Assembly (NCBI RefSeq): GCF_000744705.1
Contig: NZ_JQML01000001.1
Coordinates: 7,884,017 to 7,948,016 of the forward strand
Direction: 5' to 3'
Source: Streptacidiphilus albus JL83
GTDB lineage: Bacteria; Actinomycetota; Actinomycetes; Streptomycetales; Streptomycetaceae
Length of the DNA stretch: 64,000 nt
Position numbers and translations under genes: made by a program. Below are positions 16,397 through 24,500 of this stretch, in pieces (within the stretch, counting starts at the first letter, position 1; each line of letters opens with the position of its first letter). The notes under the pieces were generated by a model that saw nothing but the letters and a program-made list of their open reading frames with translations, was not told where the DNA came from and did not search any database.

Positions 16397-17806
16397 TCAG
16401 TTGCTACGGGCGCGAACGGCCAGGAGTGCGACCAGGAGGGTCGGTGCGAGCAGGATCGTGAAGGCGGTCGCGTAACCGCCGAGGGCGGAAGTGCCGGCTG
16501 CTCGGCATCCATTGAGGACAGCAGTGACGAGCGCCAGGACGACGACCTGTCCAAGGTTCATGTTGGTCTGCATGGCGCTGGTGGTGTGTCCCTGTCGGTT
16601 CCGGGCACTGTGGGACAGGGACAGTACGGTGATGCATGGGGTGAGCAGGCCCATCCCGATCGCCGACAGTGGCATGGCCACTGCGGCGGTGAGCGGCGGC
16701 AGGCCCGAGAGGCTTCCCACCACCGCGAAGGCGACGGAGGCCGTCATGATCAACGCTCCGACCCTGACCAGCTGGTGCCGAGCGACGTGCTGAAGCAGTT
16801 TCCCCTGGACCCAGGAGGCGCCCGCCCACAGCACCGCAGAGGCGGTGAACGCCACGCTGACGGCGACGGGGGAGACCCGCCGCTGGGTGATCAGCATCAG
16901 CGGCAGCAGGGCCTCGATCGAGAAGTACGTGCCGGAGGTCAGACCGCGTAGCAGGACCACCGTGGGCAGGCCCCGGACGCTGCGCCATGTCCCTTTCGGT
17001 AGAAGCCGCGGAGCGAAGGCTGCCAGTAGCACGACGCCCACGAGCATGAACAGCAGGTGGCGTACGTCCCACTCCGAGACCCCGTACTGGCTCAGCGCCG
17101 CGCCCAGGCTGAGCGTGGCCGCGAGCACCAGGGGCGGGCGGGCGGTCTGCTTCTCCGGGGGGACGGAGTCGGCCTGCGGCGTGTCGGGGCTGTCCGTCGG
17201 GGCTTCGCGCAGCACGAATACCAGGGAGACAGCAGGCAGTGCGGTCAGGACGGCCAGGCCGTAGAAGACCGCCCGCCAGGACCAGAATTCCGTGACAACG
17301 CCGGCCAGCGGTGGTCCGACCAGAGAAGGGATGATCCAACTCGCGCTCATCATTGCGAGCATCCTGGGCCGCAGGTACTCCGGGTACGACTGGCCGATCG
17401 CGGTGGTCACCGACACCGAGACCATCCCCGCTGCCAAGCCATCAGCGAAACGGCCCGCCGCCAGTTGCCAGATCGACACGCTGGATGCCGACACCAGCAG
17501 CGTCACCACCGACACGACCATGCCCAACGCCAACGGACGGCGGGCTCCGGCGCGGTCCGCCCAGTGCCCTCCCAGCACCCCGCCCAGGAGGCTGGCCGCC
17601 ACGAAGCATCCCGCCACCAGCGAGAACAGGGACACTCCGTTCAGGTCACGTGCGGCGGTCGGCAGGGTCGGCACCACCGCCAGCGCGGTGAATCCCGTCA
17701 GGAACATCACCACGGTGAACGTGGCGGTGGCGGCGGCGTACTGCCGCGAGAAGATACCCGGCCCCATCGCGTTCGTCGGCCGGAGAGTCACCTGTTGCTC
17801 AGGCAT
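16397..17806 (-). CDS. Major facilitator superfamily exporter
   Basis: 469 residues from ATG 17806, overlapping the upstream gene by eight bases. Twelve or more hydrophobic segments. The MFS loop motif GGHWADRAGARRPLALG lies between helices 2 and 3, and the motif region GPPLAGVVTEFWSWRAVF is typical of drug/H+ antiporters with 12-14 helices. A charged central loop (about residues 195-225) splits the halves. Between a glycosyltransferase and a sugar dehydrogenase, it probably exports the compound made by this cluster or confers self-resistance. The substrate cannot be read from sequence. Confidence 0.85.
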   Translation of the reverse strand: MPEQQVTLRPTNAMGPGIFSRQYAAATATFTVVMFLTGFTALAVVPTLPTAARDLNGVSLFSLVAGCFVAASLLGGVLGGHWADRAGARRPLALGMVVSVVTLLVSASSVSIWQLAAGRFADGLAAGMVSVSVTTAIGQSYPEYLRPRMLAMMSASWIIPSLVGPPLAGVVTEFWSWRAVFYGLAVLTALPAVSLVFVLREAPTDSPDTPQADSVPPEKQTARPPLVLAATLSLGAALSQYGVSEWDVRHLLFMLVGVVLLAAFAPRLLPKGTWRSVRGLPTVVLLRGLTSGTYFSIEALLPLMLITQRRVSPVAVSVAFTASAVLWAGASWVQGKLLQHVARHQLVRVGALIMTASVAFAVVGSLSGLPPLTAAVAMPLSAIGMGLLTPCITVLSLSHSARNRQGHTTSAMQTNMNLGQVVVLALVTAVLNGCRAAGTSALGGYATAFTILLAPTLLVALLAVRARSN

Positions 17807-19694
17807 CCGCGTTCGCCCGCTGTACGTCGGCGGCGCTGCCGAGAACACGGTCGTGAGTGTCGCAGGCAAGCCACTGTGCCTGCGCCCGAGCAGCGCTTCG
17901 TACTGATGCGGAAGGCTGCCAGCCGGTCTCGGCCGTGATCAGGTCGGTGGACATCAGGGGCGTGTGGGACGAGCAAGGGCCGGCCGGCCGTTCCCACGGA
18001 GTCCGCCGTGCCGTCTCCGCGGCGAGTTCAGCGAGTTCCGTCTCGCTGTACTGCGCCGATGCCACGTTGTAGGTCGAAGCCCGCACGGGTCCGGCCAGGA
18101 CGGCGGCGAGCGCCTGAGCGACGTCGTGGTGAACGACGATCTGGTGCCGGCGCTCCTCGACCACGACCATGGACCGTCGTGTCCACGCCTGCAGCATCCA
18201 GGTGGCCAGCACACCGCGCAGTGGGGAGTGCGGCCCCACCTGCTCAGCCAGGCGCACGATCTGCAGCGGGATCCCGGTCTCACTGCTCCAGCGCCGGCAG
18301 GCCTGTTCGTCGTCCCACCAGCCTCGGGCCTGCGCGTCGTGCGGCGGCGTCGACGGAGTGTCCTCCGCGCACTCGCCGGCCTCCGTACCGCGATAGACGG
18401 CCGCCGAGCTCACGTGGATGAGACGCCGAGCCCCGATCTTCTCGGCGTCGCGGAGCATGTCGGGCAGCGGGTAGACCTCGCCGTGCGGATCACTGAGGTG
18501 GATCACGGCGGGGACGTTCTGCCCGGGTTCCGGGCCGAGCCGCTCGGCGTACACCGCGTCGCAACCCACGTCGGTCAGCAGGGCAGCCAGCTCCTCCCCA
18601 TGCGCCGGACTGCCACCGGTGACGACGACTCCCGGGTGAGCGTCGGTGACAACGGACGGGTTCTCAGCTTGGCAACGGCGGGCCTCGCGGCCGGATTCGA
18701 AGGCCGTCACGGCCAGTTCCCGCACCTGGGGGATCATGGCCAGCAGTTCGGTACCGGTGTACTCCTCGCACAGTCCGCCGGGCCCGAGTGAGTCCATCAC
18801 GGCCCTGAGCACATCAGGATCTGGATCCTGAAGCGTCAGGCCGGCGACGACCGCTCCGGTGGCGAAAGCCGTGAGCCACACCTCCCGGCGCACGGCTGGC
18901 GGCAGCCCGGCATCGCCGGCGTCGGCGAGTCCACCCTCACAGCGCTCGGACAGGCCGATGCGGTGCAGGTACCGGTCGGTATCGAGGTACTCCCAACGTG
19001 CGCCGTAGCGCACCGCGCATTTGGCCTCTCCGTACTGGTAGAACGGTACGACGGAGAACGAGGCGCACTCGTCCGTGGTCACCTCGACGGACTCGGCGGA
19101 GAAGAGAGTCGCCCGCCGCCACCCGTGCTTGCTGTTCCCGGCAAGGCTCGGCACGTCGTCGTGATCGACCGGGCTGGGGACAGCCAGTCTGACCGGTACT
19201 CCCAGCGCCTTGAGGTAGCGCTGGATGACGACGTCGTAGGGCCACCCGTTGCCGTGCTCCGCAGCGAACCGCGAGTAGCCTCGGGCCACCTCGGCCGGGA
19301 GCATCAGCGCGAGCGAAGGGACATGCTCGTCGATCGCGTACGCCCAGTGCTCCCCGAGCAGCGCCCCGAGGCGCACCACGCCGCTGTTCCTGCCCTCCCA
19401 CCCTTCGTAGAACGCGACGGCCTCGCCTGGAACGATGGCGGCGGTCTCCTCCAAGTAGGCGAAGAATCCCTCTGCCAGGATGACGTCGTCCTGGAAGACG
19501 ATGTGATGTGTTGCCGCGTCTCCGACGCAGTCCCATGACGGGTTCGCCGTGCGCAGCGCGGTAGGCGCCCCCGAGGGATCCGGGTCCAGGACGACTCGGA
19601 TACGTCCCTTCGGGTCCTGCCTCGTGATCTTCTCGGCGGCAGCGGACCTCCTGGGATGGGTCATCACAGCGCCTGTCAGGGTGACTTCATTCAC
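17799..19694 (-). CDS. Fusion of a glycosyltransferase-like domain and a degenerate NAD-epimerase (SDR) domain
   Basis: 631 residues from GTG 19694 with AGAAAGG upstream. The N-terminal half has a GT-A-like segment: HHIVFQDDVILAEGFFAYL gives a DxD-type metal motif, followed by AFYEGWEGRNSG and YDVVIQRYLKALGVPVRL. From about residue 355 the chain becomes an extended SDR: VVVTGGSPAHGEEL, HVSSAAVYRG, then WWDDE where Tyr-x3-Lys is expected. With Tyr and Lys both missing, this domain probably binds a nucleotide sugar or NAD without classical epimerase chemistry. Operon position suggests sugar attachment in a small-molecule or polysaccharide pathway. I do not recognise a named family for the fusion. 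Confidence 0.6.
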   Translation of the reverse strand: MNEVTLTGAVMTHPRRSAAAEKITRQDPKGRIRVVLDPDPSGAPTALRTANPSWDCVGDAATHHIVFQDDVILAEGFFAYLEETAAIVPGEAVAFYEGWEGRNSGVVRLGALLGEHWAYAIDEHVPSLALMLPAEVARGYSRFAAEHGNGWPYDVVIQRYLKALGVPVRLAVPSPVDHDDVPSLAGNSKHGWRRATLFSAESVEVTTDECASFSVVPFYQYGEAKCAVRYGARWEYLDTDRYLHRIGLSERCEGGLADAGDAGLPPAVRREVWLTAFATGAVVAGLTLQDPDPDVLRAVMDSLGPGGLCEEYTGTELLAMIPQVRELAVTAFESGREARRCQAENPSVVTDAHPGVVVTGGSPAHGEELAALLTDVGCDAVYAERLGPEPGQNVPAVIHLSDPHGEVYPLPDMLRDAEKIGARRLIHVSSAAVYRGTEAGECAEDTPSTPPHDAQARGWWDDEQACRRWSSETGIPLQIVRLAEQVGPHSPLRGVLATWMLQAWTRRSMVVVEERRHQIVVHHDVAQALAAVLAGPVRASTYNVASAQYSETELAELAAETARRTPWERPAGPCSSHTPLMSTDLITAETGWQPSASVRSAARAQAQWLACDTHDRVLGSAADVQRANADA

Positions 19695-19811
19695 GGCTTG
19701 CCTTTCTGGCCGCTCGGCGTCGGGCCGGCAGGTCAGCCGGCCCGACGGAGGAAAAAGAGTGTCCGTGCGGTGGGCAGTGCTCGGGCACGAGCCGCCGCAG
19801 CCGGTGACGGA

Positions 19812-20612
19812 TCAGCTTTCGGCCGCGCCCGAGTTGCGGACCTGACGCACGTTCTCGTTGAGGCCGTGGTCCGCACCCCGCTCCCGTTCGAGCTGGATCA
19901 TCGCGGCGGGCCGGAAGTTGAGGATGTAAGCCCGTCGCGTGCCGCCCGTGGTGTTGCCGCGCGAGGAGTGCAGCGTGAACCCCGAGTGCGCCACCGCTTC
20001 CCCCGCCCGCAGGGGCACGGGCGTGGCGCCCGGCTCGTCCTCGGAGCAGTCGCATTCGATGTTCTTGCCATCGCTCGTGGGGCGGTGCGGGCGCAGCGGC
20101 TGCTGGTGGGAGCCCTGTACGTACCACATGCAGCCGTTGTCGACGTCCGCGTCATCCAGCGCCACCCAGATGGAGACAGCACGATGATCGGGCATGTCGA
20201 CCCAGTAGGCCGCGTCCTGGTGCCACGGCGTGGCAGTATCCGCGAACGGTGCCTTGTGAATCATCATGTCGAAATCGAGTTCGGCATCGGCGCCGATGAG
20301 TTCACGGGCGACGGACAGCGCTTTCTGGTGCAGGGGAAGGTCGAGCAGCGGCGGATGAAGCGCCGACGGCCACATAATCTGGGTGATGTTCTCCCGAACA
20401 CCCTCCTTGCGCGGTATATGGGAGCCGAGATCAGACCTCTTGTCGCCGGACTCGATCTCACCGCTCAGGAGGCGATCGTAGATCTCGCGGTAGGCCTCGA
20501 GGTCCACGGGAGGGATGACTTCCCCGACTGCAGCGAATCCTTCATCCGCGAACCTTCGTGCCGTATCGGAAATTTCCATCGTAGTCAACTCAACGGCTCC
20601 TTCGCTATCCAT
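19812..20612 (-). CDS. Phytanoyl-CoA dioxygenase (PhyH)-family oxygenase
   Basis: 266 residues, ATG 20612 (ATG 20579 is an alternative). Fe(II)/2OG oxygenase of the PhyH type: WHQDAAYWVDMPDHRAVSIW contains the His-x-Asp, and HSGFTLHSSRGNTTGGTRRAYILNF the distal His and 2OG-binding Arg. WYVQGSHQQ is characteristic. A Cys-x-Cys insertion (ECDCSEDE) lies before the distal His. In actinomycetes such enzymes commonly hydroxylate or halogenate pathway intermediates; the lack of a Gly in place of Asp argues for hydroxylation. It is the first gene of the minus-strand operon, 117 bases ahead of the glycosyltransferase fusion. Confidence 0.82.
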   Translation of the reverse strand: MDSEGAVELTTMEISDTARRFADEGFAAVGEVIPPVDLEAYREIYDRLLSGEIESGDKRSDLGSHIPRKEGVRENITQIMWPSALHPPLLDLPLHQKALSVARELIGADAELDFDMMIHKAPFADTATPWHQDAAYWVDMPDHRAVSIWVALDDADVDNGCMWYVQGSHQQPLRPHRPTSDGKNIECDCSEDEPGATPVPLRAGEAVAHSGFTLHSSRGNTTGGTRRAYILNFRPAAMIQLERERGADHGLNENVRQVRNSGAAES

Positions 20613-21101
20613 TCGAGCTCAGTGACGCAACGCAGACGAAACACTTGGTCTAGACCAGTAGGACGGTGTGGATCTTACGAACCTCCTCTTCGGGAAGTCA
20701 ACCGGTTTAAAGCTCGAATGCATGTCCACATTTTGCCTTTCATGGCGATTTGACATGCTCGCTGATTCGTAAAATACAAGCTCAGAGGGGGTTTGTAGAA
20801 GGTCGCCGCGCTCGCCGGAAGGTGGATCGGCGTTGCCAAGGCGCCGCCGGGAAGGGCATGCTCTTCCCGGCGCCCCGCTGAATAGAGCTCCAATAGCGGT
20901 CCTTTAGGACATATCTGACTGCTTGGGACCCCAGTCCATCGGAGCCACCGTCACAGCAGCGCCGGCCCCATCGCTAACCGTGCGGTCGGCAAACCGGGCC
21001 GCAGCGCCTGATCACCGCAGCACTCGGGTGAACGCCCTATTCACGGCAAGTCGCCACCTCATCGGACACTTCAGTCGGATTGAACATTTTGGAGAACGGA
21101 A
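20613..21101. other. Divergent intergenic region, relatively AT-rich
   Basis: 489 bases without a supportable gene, between the PhyH gene and the orphan protein at 21102. It is clearly less GC-rich than the surroundings, contains one perfect palindrome (listed separately) and a TTGACA at 20750 followed by TAAAAT at too short a spacing to call a promoter. Most likely it is the control region of the cluster. Confidence 0.5.
20646..20657. promoter_or_regulatory. Palindromic operator candidate
   Basis: TGGTCTAGACCA is a perfect 12-base palindrome 34 bases upstream of the PhyH start. A TetR- or GntR-type site is plausible; the regulator is not in this cluster. Confidence 0.45.
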
Positions 21102-21716
21102 ATGAACAATGCCCCTCGCGTACGGGCCGCTGTACGTCGAAACCCCTACGGTTACATGCTGAACGACGCCGAGCTCACTGATATCCTGTCGAAGCTCGGA
21201 ACCCGTCGCGCCGAGAGCATCCTGCGGAACCACACTGCCGCACCGGGAAAAGCACCGCGCGGCCCCTATCCACGCCCTGCCATGGGATTCGTCATCCTCG
21301 ACCCCACGGCCGACGTTCGGGTCGGCCACGCCGACGCAGTGCTGGGCGCTGTCACGGTCGGGGACCACGCCGGCCAGTTCCTCCCGAAGGCCGCAGCCAA
21401 AGCCGCCGCTCACCGGCGCCTGGGCCACAACAACGGAACATCCCTGCACACCGACCCGCACCTGCTGGGCACAGGCGCCTTCCGCTACGGCCATTCCGCC
21501 GAGGTCCGAGGCCTGATAGTGGCCGCCAGCTCCCAGACGACCGACCAGGACCTCTACGAAGCCTCACGGCTGGCGGCCGAACTCGTTGAGGAGATCGCAG
21601 CTCGCCACCGGGACTACGAGTGGAGCAGGGGCGAGACGGACTGGCTCTCCCCCGACGACCAGCCCATGGAGCTGCACAACCAAATGGTCAGCTGGTTCCC
21701 GGACGAAGGTGCTTGA
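21102..21716 (+). CDS. Orphan protein, weak resemblance to GlcG/HbpS-type domain
   Basis: 204 residues, ATG 21102 with GAGAACGGA upstream. The N-terminal 60 residues are basic (RVRAAVRRNPYGYML, then GTRRAESILRN). From FVILDPTADVRVGHADAVLG to RGLIVAASSQTTDQDLYEASRLAAELVEEI the order of strands and helices loosely recalls haem-binding GlcG/HbpS proteins, but no residue motif proves it. The tail is acidic and Trp-rich (DYEWSRGETDWLSPDDQP). It is divergent from the PhyH operon and shares its control region, so it may be part of the same pathway. Function unknown. Confidence 0.6.
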   Translation: MNNAPRVRAAVRRNPYGYMLNDAELTDILSKLGTRRAESILRNHTAAPGKAPRGPYPRPAMGFVILDPTADVRVGHADAVLGAVTVGDHAGQFLPKAAAKAAAHRRLGHNNGTSLHTDPHLLGTGAFRYGHSAEVRGLIVAASSQTTDQDLYEASRLAAELVEEIAARHRDYEWSRGETDWLSPDDQPMELHNQMVSWFPDEGA

Positions 21717-21893
21717 TGATCGGCGCAGCCACTCTGCGCCATATCTGCGGTGCGCTGCCGCTTGAGGACCGGCCCCCGAGGCAGGGGTCGCGGTGGAACT
21801 CCGGGAGGCTCCGTCGCGCACTGCGACCGCGCCGGATCAGCGGGCCGGTGGAACTCCGGCTCGCGGCCCTGGTCTTGACGGCCATTGCCTGCC

Positions 21894-22017
21894 GGACGCC
21901 GTCCGCCTCCGCCGGTGGGACGAGGCCGCGAAGGGCTCGGAGGGCCCGGTCCCCGCTTTCGCCCACTTCCGCCCACTGCTCGCCGCGCTGCTGCGCCCGA
22001 GCGCGGCGAGGCGTAGC
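21894..22017 (+). pseudogene. tmpB 3'-end remnant (right direct repeat)
   Basis: 124 bases matching the last 125 of tmpB at roughly nine in ten positions. Translation gives DAVRLRRWDEAAK followed by FAHFRPLLAALLRP, the C-terminal part including the ligand Asp. A one-base deletion near the end removes the original stop frame, and nothing upstream resembles tmpB, so it cannot make protein. It marks the right edge of the 7 kb segment that starts straight after intact tmpB. Nearby, CGGTGGAACTCCGG occurs twice (21791 and 21846). Confidence 0.8.
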
Positions 22018-22030
22018 ACGGACCGATCTC

Positions 22031-22071
22031 CCGAGCCGCGCCCGACACGAACGTGAACGGGCGCGGCTCGG
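22031..22071. terminator. Strong bidirectional hairpin
   Basis: CCGAGCCGCGCCCG (22031-22044) and CGGGCGCGGCTCGG (22058-22071) form a perfect 14-base stem with a 13-base loop. It begins 14 bases after the tmpB remnant and faces the convergent HD gene. Confidence 0.75.
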
Positions 22072-22108
22072 AGCGGCTCCATGTACCACGAGTACAAGGA
22101 GCCGCTCC
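22070..22108. terminator. Second hairpin, abutting the first
   Basis: GGAGCGGCTCC (22070-22080) pairs perfectly with GGAGCCGCTCC (22098-22108) over 11 bases. It shares two bases with the previous stem, so the two cannot both be fully formed. It lies 36 bases beyond the HD gene stop, suiting termination from the right. Confidence 0.65.
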
Positions 22109-22144
22109 GCGCTGCCGTGTGGTCCCGTCAAGCAGCAGCCACGG

Positions 22145-22723
22145 TCACCTCTCGCCCATCGCTGCCTTCAGCCAGTCCAGCGAACCCGTTGCGATCAGCT
22201 CGTCCGCCAGTTGCTTGGCCGTGTCGGTCACCAGCCGACCCCGGCTGTTGTCGATCCACCGCTGGACGTTCGCGTATCCCTGGGACTTGTACTCCAGTCC
22301 CTGGAGCAGGCACTCCAGCTTGTCCGCGTCACGGGCGCAGATCGCCTCGGCGGACTCGCGTGCCTCGTACTCCCCGACGATCGCCTGGACAGCCTTCGCC
22401 AGTGCCGACGGCATCCCGGAGACCTGATCTGCTGTCACCTGCTCGGGCGCGATCTCCTGGCCCATGTACTTCTTGCCGAGGTGGTTCACGTCCCCGGTCC
22501 GGGCCTCCTGCGAGTCGTGCCACACGGCCATCAGTGCGGCCCGAGCCGGATCCGCGCCCTCCAGTTGGGCGATCACCGAGGCGATCAGCGAGGTCCGCCA
22601 CGAGTGCTCGGCTACGCTCTCCGGATCACGGACGCCGGCCATCCACCAACCGGTGCGCTTGGAGTGCTTCAACGTCCCTGCCTCGAACAGGAAGTTCGCC
22701 ACTGCGCCCAGGTCATCAGTCAC
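22145..22723 (-). CDS. HD-domain phosphohydrolase (YfbR/HDDC2-like)
   Basis: 192 residues, ATG 22723. Metal ligands of the HD superfamily are in order: His in PESVAEHSWRTSL, His-Asp in AVWHDSQEARTGD, and a later Asp in ARDADKLECLLQGLEY. The RTGWWMAGV segment before the first His is typical of YfbR/HDDC2 5'-deoxynucleotidases, and length fits. It therefore probably hydrolyses nucleoside monophosphates. Twenty-two bases downstream of an XRE-type regulator on the same strand, it looks like part of a small operon at the edge of the inserted region. Confidence 0.78.
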   Translation of the reverse strand: MTDDLGAVANFLFEAGTLKHSKRTGWWMAGVRDPESVAEHSWRTSLIASVIAQLEGADPARAALMAVWHDSQEARTGDVNHLGKKYMGQEIAPEQVTADQVSGMPSALAKAVQAIVGEYEARESAEAICARDADKLECLLQGLEYKSQGYANVQRWIDNSRGRLVTDTAKQLADELIATGSLDWLKAAMGER

Positions 22724-22745
22724 TGTTGATCCTCACCTTCGGCGC

Positions 22746-23861
22746 TCACACCCCGGCGAGGCGCAGCGCATAGCGGATACCGCTGAGATCCCGGTCGGCC
22801 TGAGAAGAGATCCCCGGACCATCCAACAGGAACTCGACGCGTCCACGCAGTACCTGCGTGTCGACACTGCCGTCGTGCAGCAGTTGGGGTCGCGCAGCCA
22901 GGAGCGCCCAGAGCGTGTGGACGTACAGATCCAGGTATCCGAACGTCGGATCGAGGCGGTCGGTCACATGGCGCAGCAGCCTGCCACCGTGCCATGAGGC
23001 AGGGCTGCAGGTTCCCATGAATGTGTCGTCGAGCTGGATGTCCGGGAGCTCGCCGACCCAGTATGCCCAGTAGTTGAGATTGGCGGTTTCGCCCGCGTCA
23101 TCGTCCAGGAGTGTGTTGCGGACGAAGGCGGTGATCTGGTCACCGTCGCCGTGGCGTGCGCTGACGGAGGCCACGGAGCGGGCGTTCAACCACCTGTCGA
23201 GCCAGCCCTCTGGCTCGGCCTGGCGTTGCCGGTGGCCGAGCCAGTCGACGGTGTCGCTGCTGCTGTCGTATCCGGCCAGGTAGAGCGCCTGACGACGCAG
23301 CAGGAACTGGTCGGGTTCGCGAGCTGCCTCGGCGAGGGCGCGCATGCGGGCGTAGAAGCGGGTCCGATCCTCGTCGGAGAGTTCGGGAGCGGCGGGGACC
23401 GGCCCCCGTCGTGGCCTGGCAGCCGTGGGCAGTCTCGTAATGAGTTCGGGGGCCCGTCCGTGCAGCGGCCAGGTCAGAAGGTCGGCGAGGTCGCGTTGCA
23501 GGACCCAGGCTCCGAGTGGATGAGTGTCGAGGCGGGTTTCGTCGAGGGCACTGGCCAGCAGGACGTCGGCTTCGACGGCGCGGTCGAGGGCTGCCAGGAG
23601 TTGGGGGGAGGAGCCCAGGCGCAGCAGTTGGTGGCGTTGGACGAGTATCTGGCCGACAGGGATGGCAGCCAGGGCACGGCGCCCGGACTCCCAGCCGGCA
23701 ATGGTGTCCGGCGACACGTTGAGCTTGACCGCCAGGCTCTCCTGAGTGAGGTCCAACTGTTCGCGTACGAGACGGAAGACGTACCCCGCGATCAGTCCGG
23801 ATCGGTGTCGTGCCCCGCATCCCTGAACGCCAGTCAGGGTTTCCCGTGCGTCAGCTGCCAT
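22746..23861 (-). CDS. XRE-family helix-turn-helix regulator with large C-terminal domain
   Basis: 371 residues, ATG 23861 preceded by AAGGAG at ideal spacing. The HTH lies at residues about 30-62: LVREQLDLTQESLAVKLNVS then PDTIAGWESGRR. The remaining 300 residues are helical and Trp-rich (LNYWAYWVGELPDIQ), like the C-terminal sensor region of many Streptomyces XRE proteins. It is divergent from three tiny overlapping genes with about 130 bp between, and upstream of the HD gene. Control of one or both sides is likely; the ligand is unknown. Confidence 0.8.
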   Translation of the reverse strand: MAADARETLTGVQGCGARHRSGLIAGYVFRLVREQLDLTQESLAVKLNVSPDTIAGWESGRRALAAIPVGQILVQRHQLLRLGSSPQLLAALDRAVEADVLLASALDETRLDTHPLGAWVLQRDLADLLTWPLHGRAPELITRLPTAARPRRGPVPAAPELSDEDRTRFYARMRALAEAAREPDQFLLRRQALYLAGYDSSSDTVDWLGHRQRQAEPEGWLDRWLNARSVASVSARHGDGDQITAFVRNTLLDDDAGETANLNYWAYWVGELPDIQLDDTFMGTCSPASWHGGRLLRHVTDRLDPTFGYLDLYVHTLWALLAARPQLLHDGSVDTQVLRGRVEFLLDGPGISSQADRDLSGIRYALRLAGV

Positions 23862-23991
23862 TCGAGGCTCCTTACGGATGCTCCGGTGCCCCGCAACCTG
23901 TACTGGGGGTCACTTCTGGCGGTGATTGAGAATTACTAACGTCGTACCCAATGAAACCAACCTGCAACTCAGCGTAGCGGAGGGTCGACTC

Positions 23992-24222
23992 GTGAATGCC
24001 TCAATCGACGCTGTTCCTGGTCCTTCGAGCGAAGACCTGGTGACGCGTGAGCAGTTGCACGGCGAGGCGTGCATCGTCTGCGGCGGGTCTCCGGCGCTGT
24101 TGATTCCGGCTGGCCACTTCTATACGCCGGGACGGGATCCGAACTCGCGCCAGGGCTGGGCTGTCGTCGCCTGCCGGGAGCATCTGGGCGTCCGCGCCTC
24201 GATCGCAGAGGGGGCTCGATGA
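23992..24222 (+). CDS. Small Cys/His protein of unknown function
   Basis: 76 residues from GTG 23992, with GGAGGG about ten bases upstream. CIVCGG and a later CREHLG form a C-x2-C...C-x2-H pattern that could bind zinc. An in-frame start at 23926 is possible but lacks a ribosome site. It overlaps the next gene by ATGA and is divergent from the XRE regulator. No family recognised. Confidence 0.6.
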   Translation: MNASIDAVPGPSSEDLVTREQLHGEACIVCGGSPALLIPAGHFYTPGRDPNSRQGWAVVACREHLGVRASIAEGAR

Positions 24223-24500
24223 GAATCCACCCCGATGATGCCGCAGCACTCGACCGGCTCACCTGGCAGACGGGGTGCTGCGACGTCGATCACCGTCCGG
24301 CGATCGTCTCCGTGACCCGGGGCGGTGACCTTTGTCGTGACTGCCTCGCCTACGCCCTTTACCTCGACCGGGGGTGTGATCGTCCCCTCCATCCCTTGCG
24401 GGAGGCCACGGCGGGGGAGTTGGAGTTCGTCACGGCCGAGGAGGCGCTGAGGCTGAGAGTGGCCGAGGCGAACGCCCGTAGCCGGGGAGAGCGGCCGTGA
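24219..24500 (+). CDS. Small Cys-rich protein of unknown function
   Basis: 93 residues, ATG 24219 coupled to the preceding gene (ATGA) and overlapping the next (GTGA). TGCCDVDHRP and LCRDCLAYALYLDRGC provide a possible zinc-binding cluster; the C-terminal part is helical and acidic (ATAGELEFVTAEEALRLRV). No family recognised. The tight coupling of three such genes suggests one complex or one regulatory unit. Confidence 0.6.
   Translation: MRIHPDDAAALDRLTWQTGCCDVDHRPAIVSVTRGGDLCRDCLAYALYLDRGCDRPLHPLREATAGELEFVTAEEALRLRVAEANARSRGERP

Noticed and set aside
20750..20775. Sigma-70-type promoter TTGACA...TAAAAT
   Set aside because: Spacer is only 14 bases and the next start is over 300 bp away.
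15070..21716. Insertion sequence or integrase-driven element
   Set aside because: No transposase, integrase or terminal inverted repeats found; only the tmpB-derived direct repeats bound the segment.
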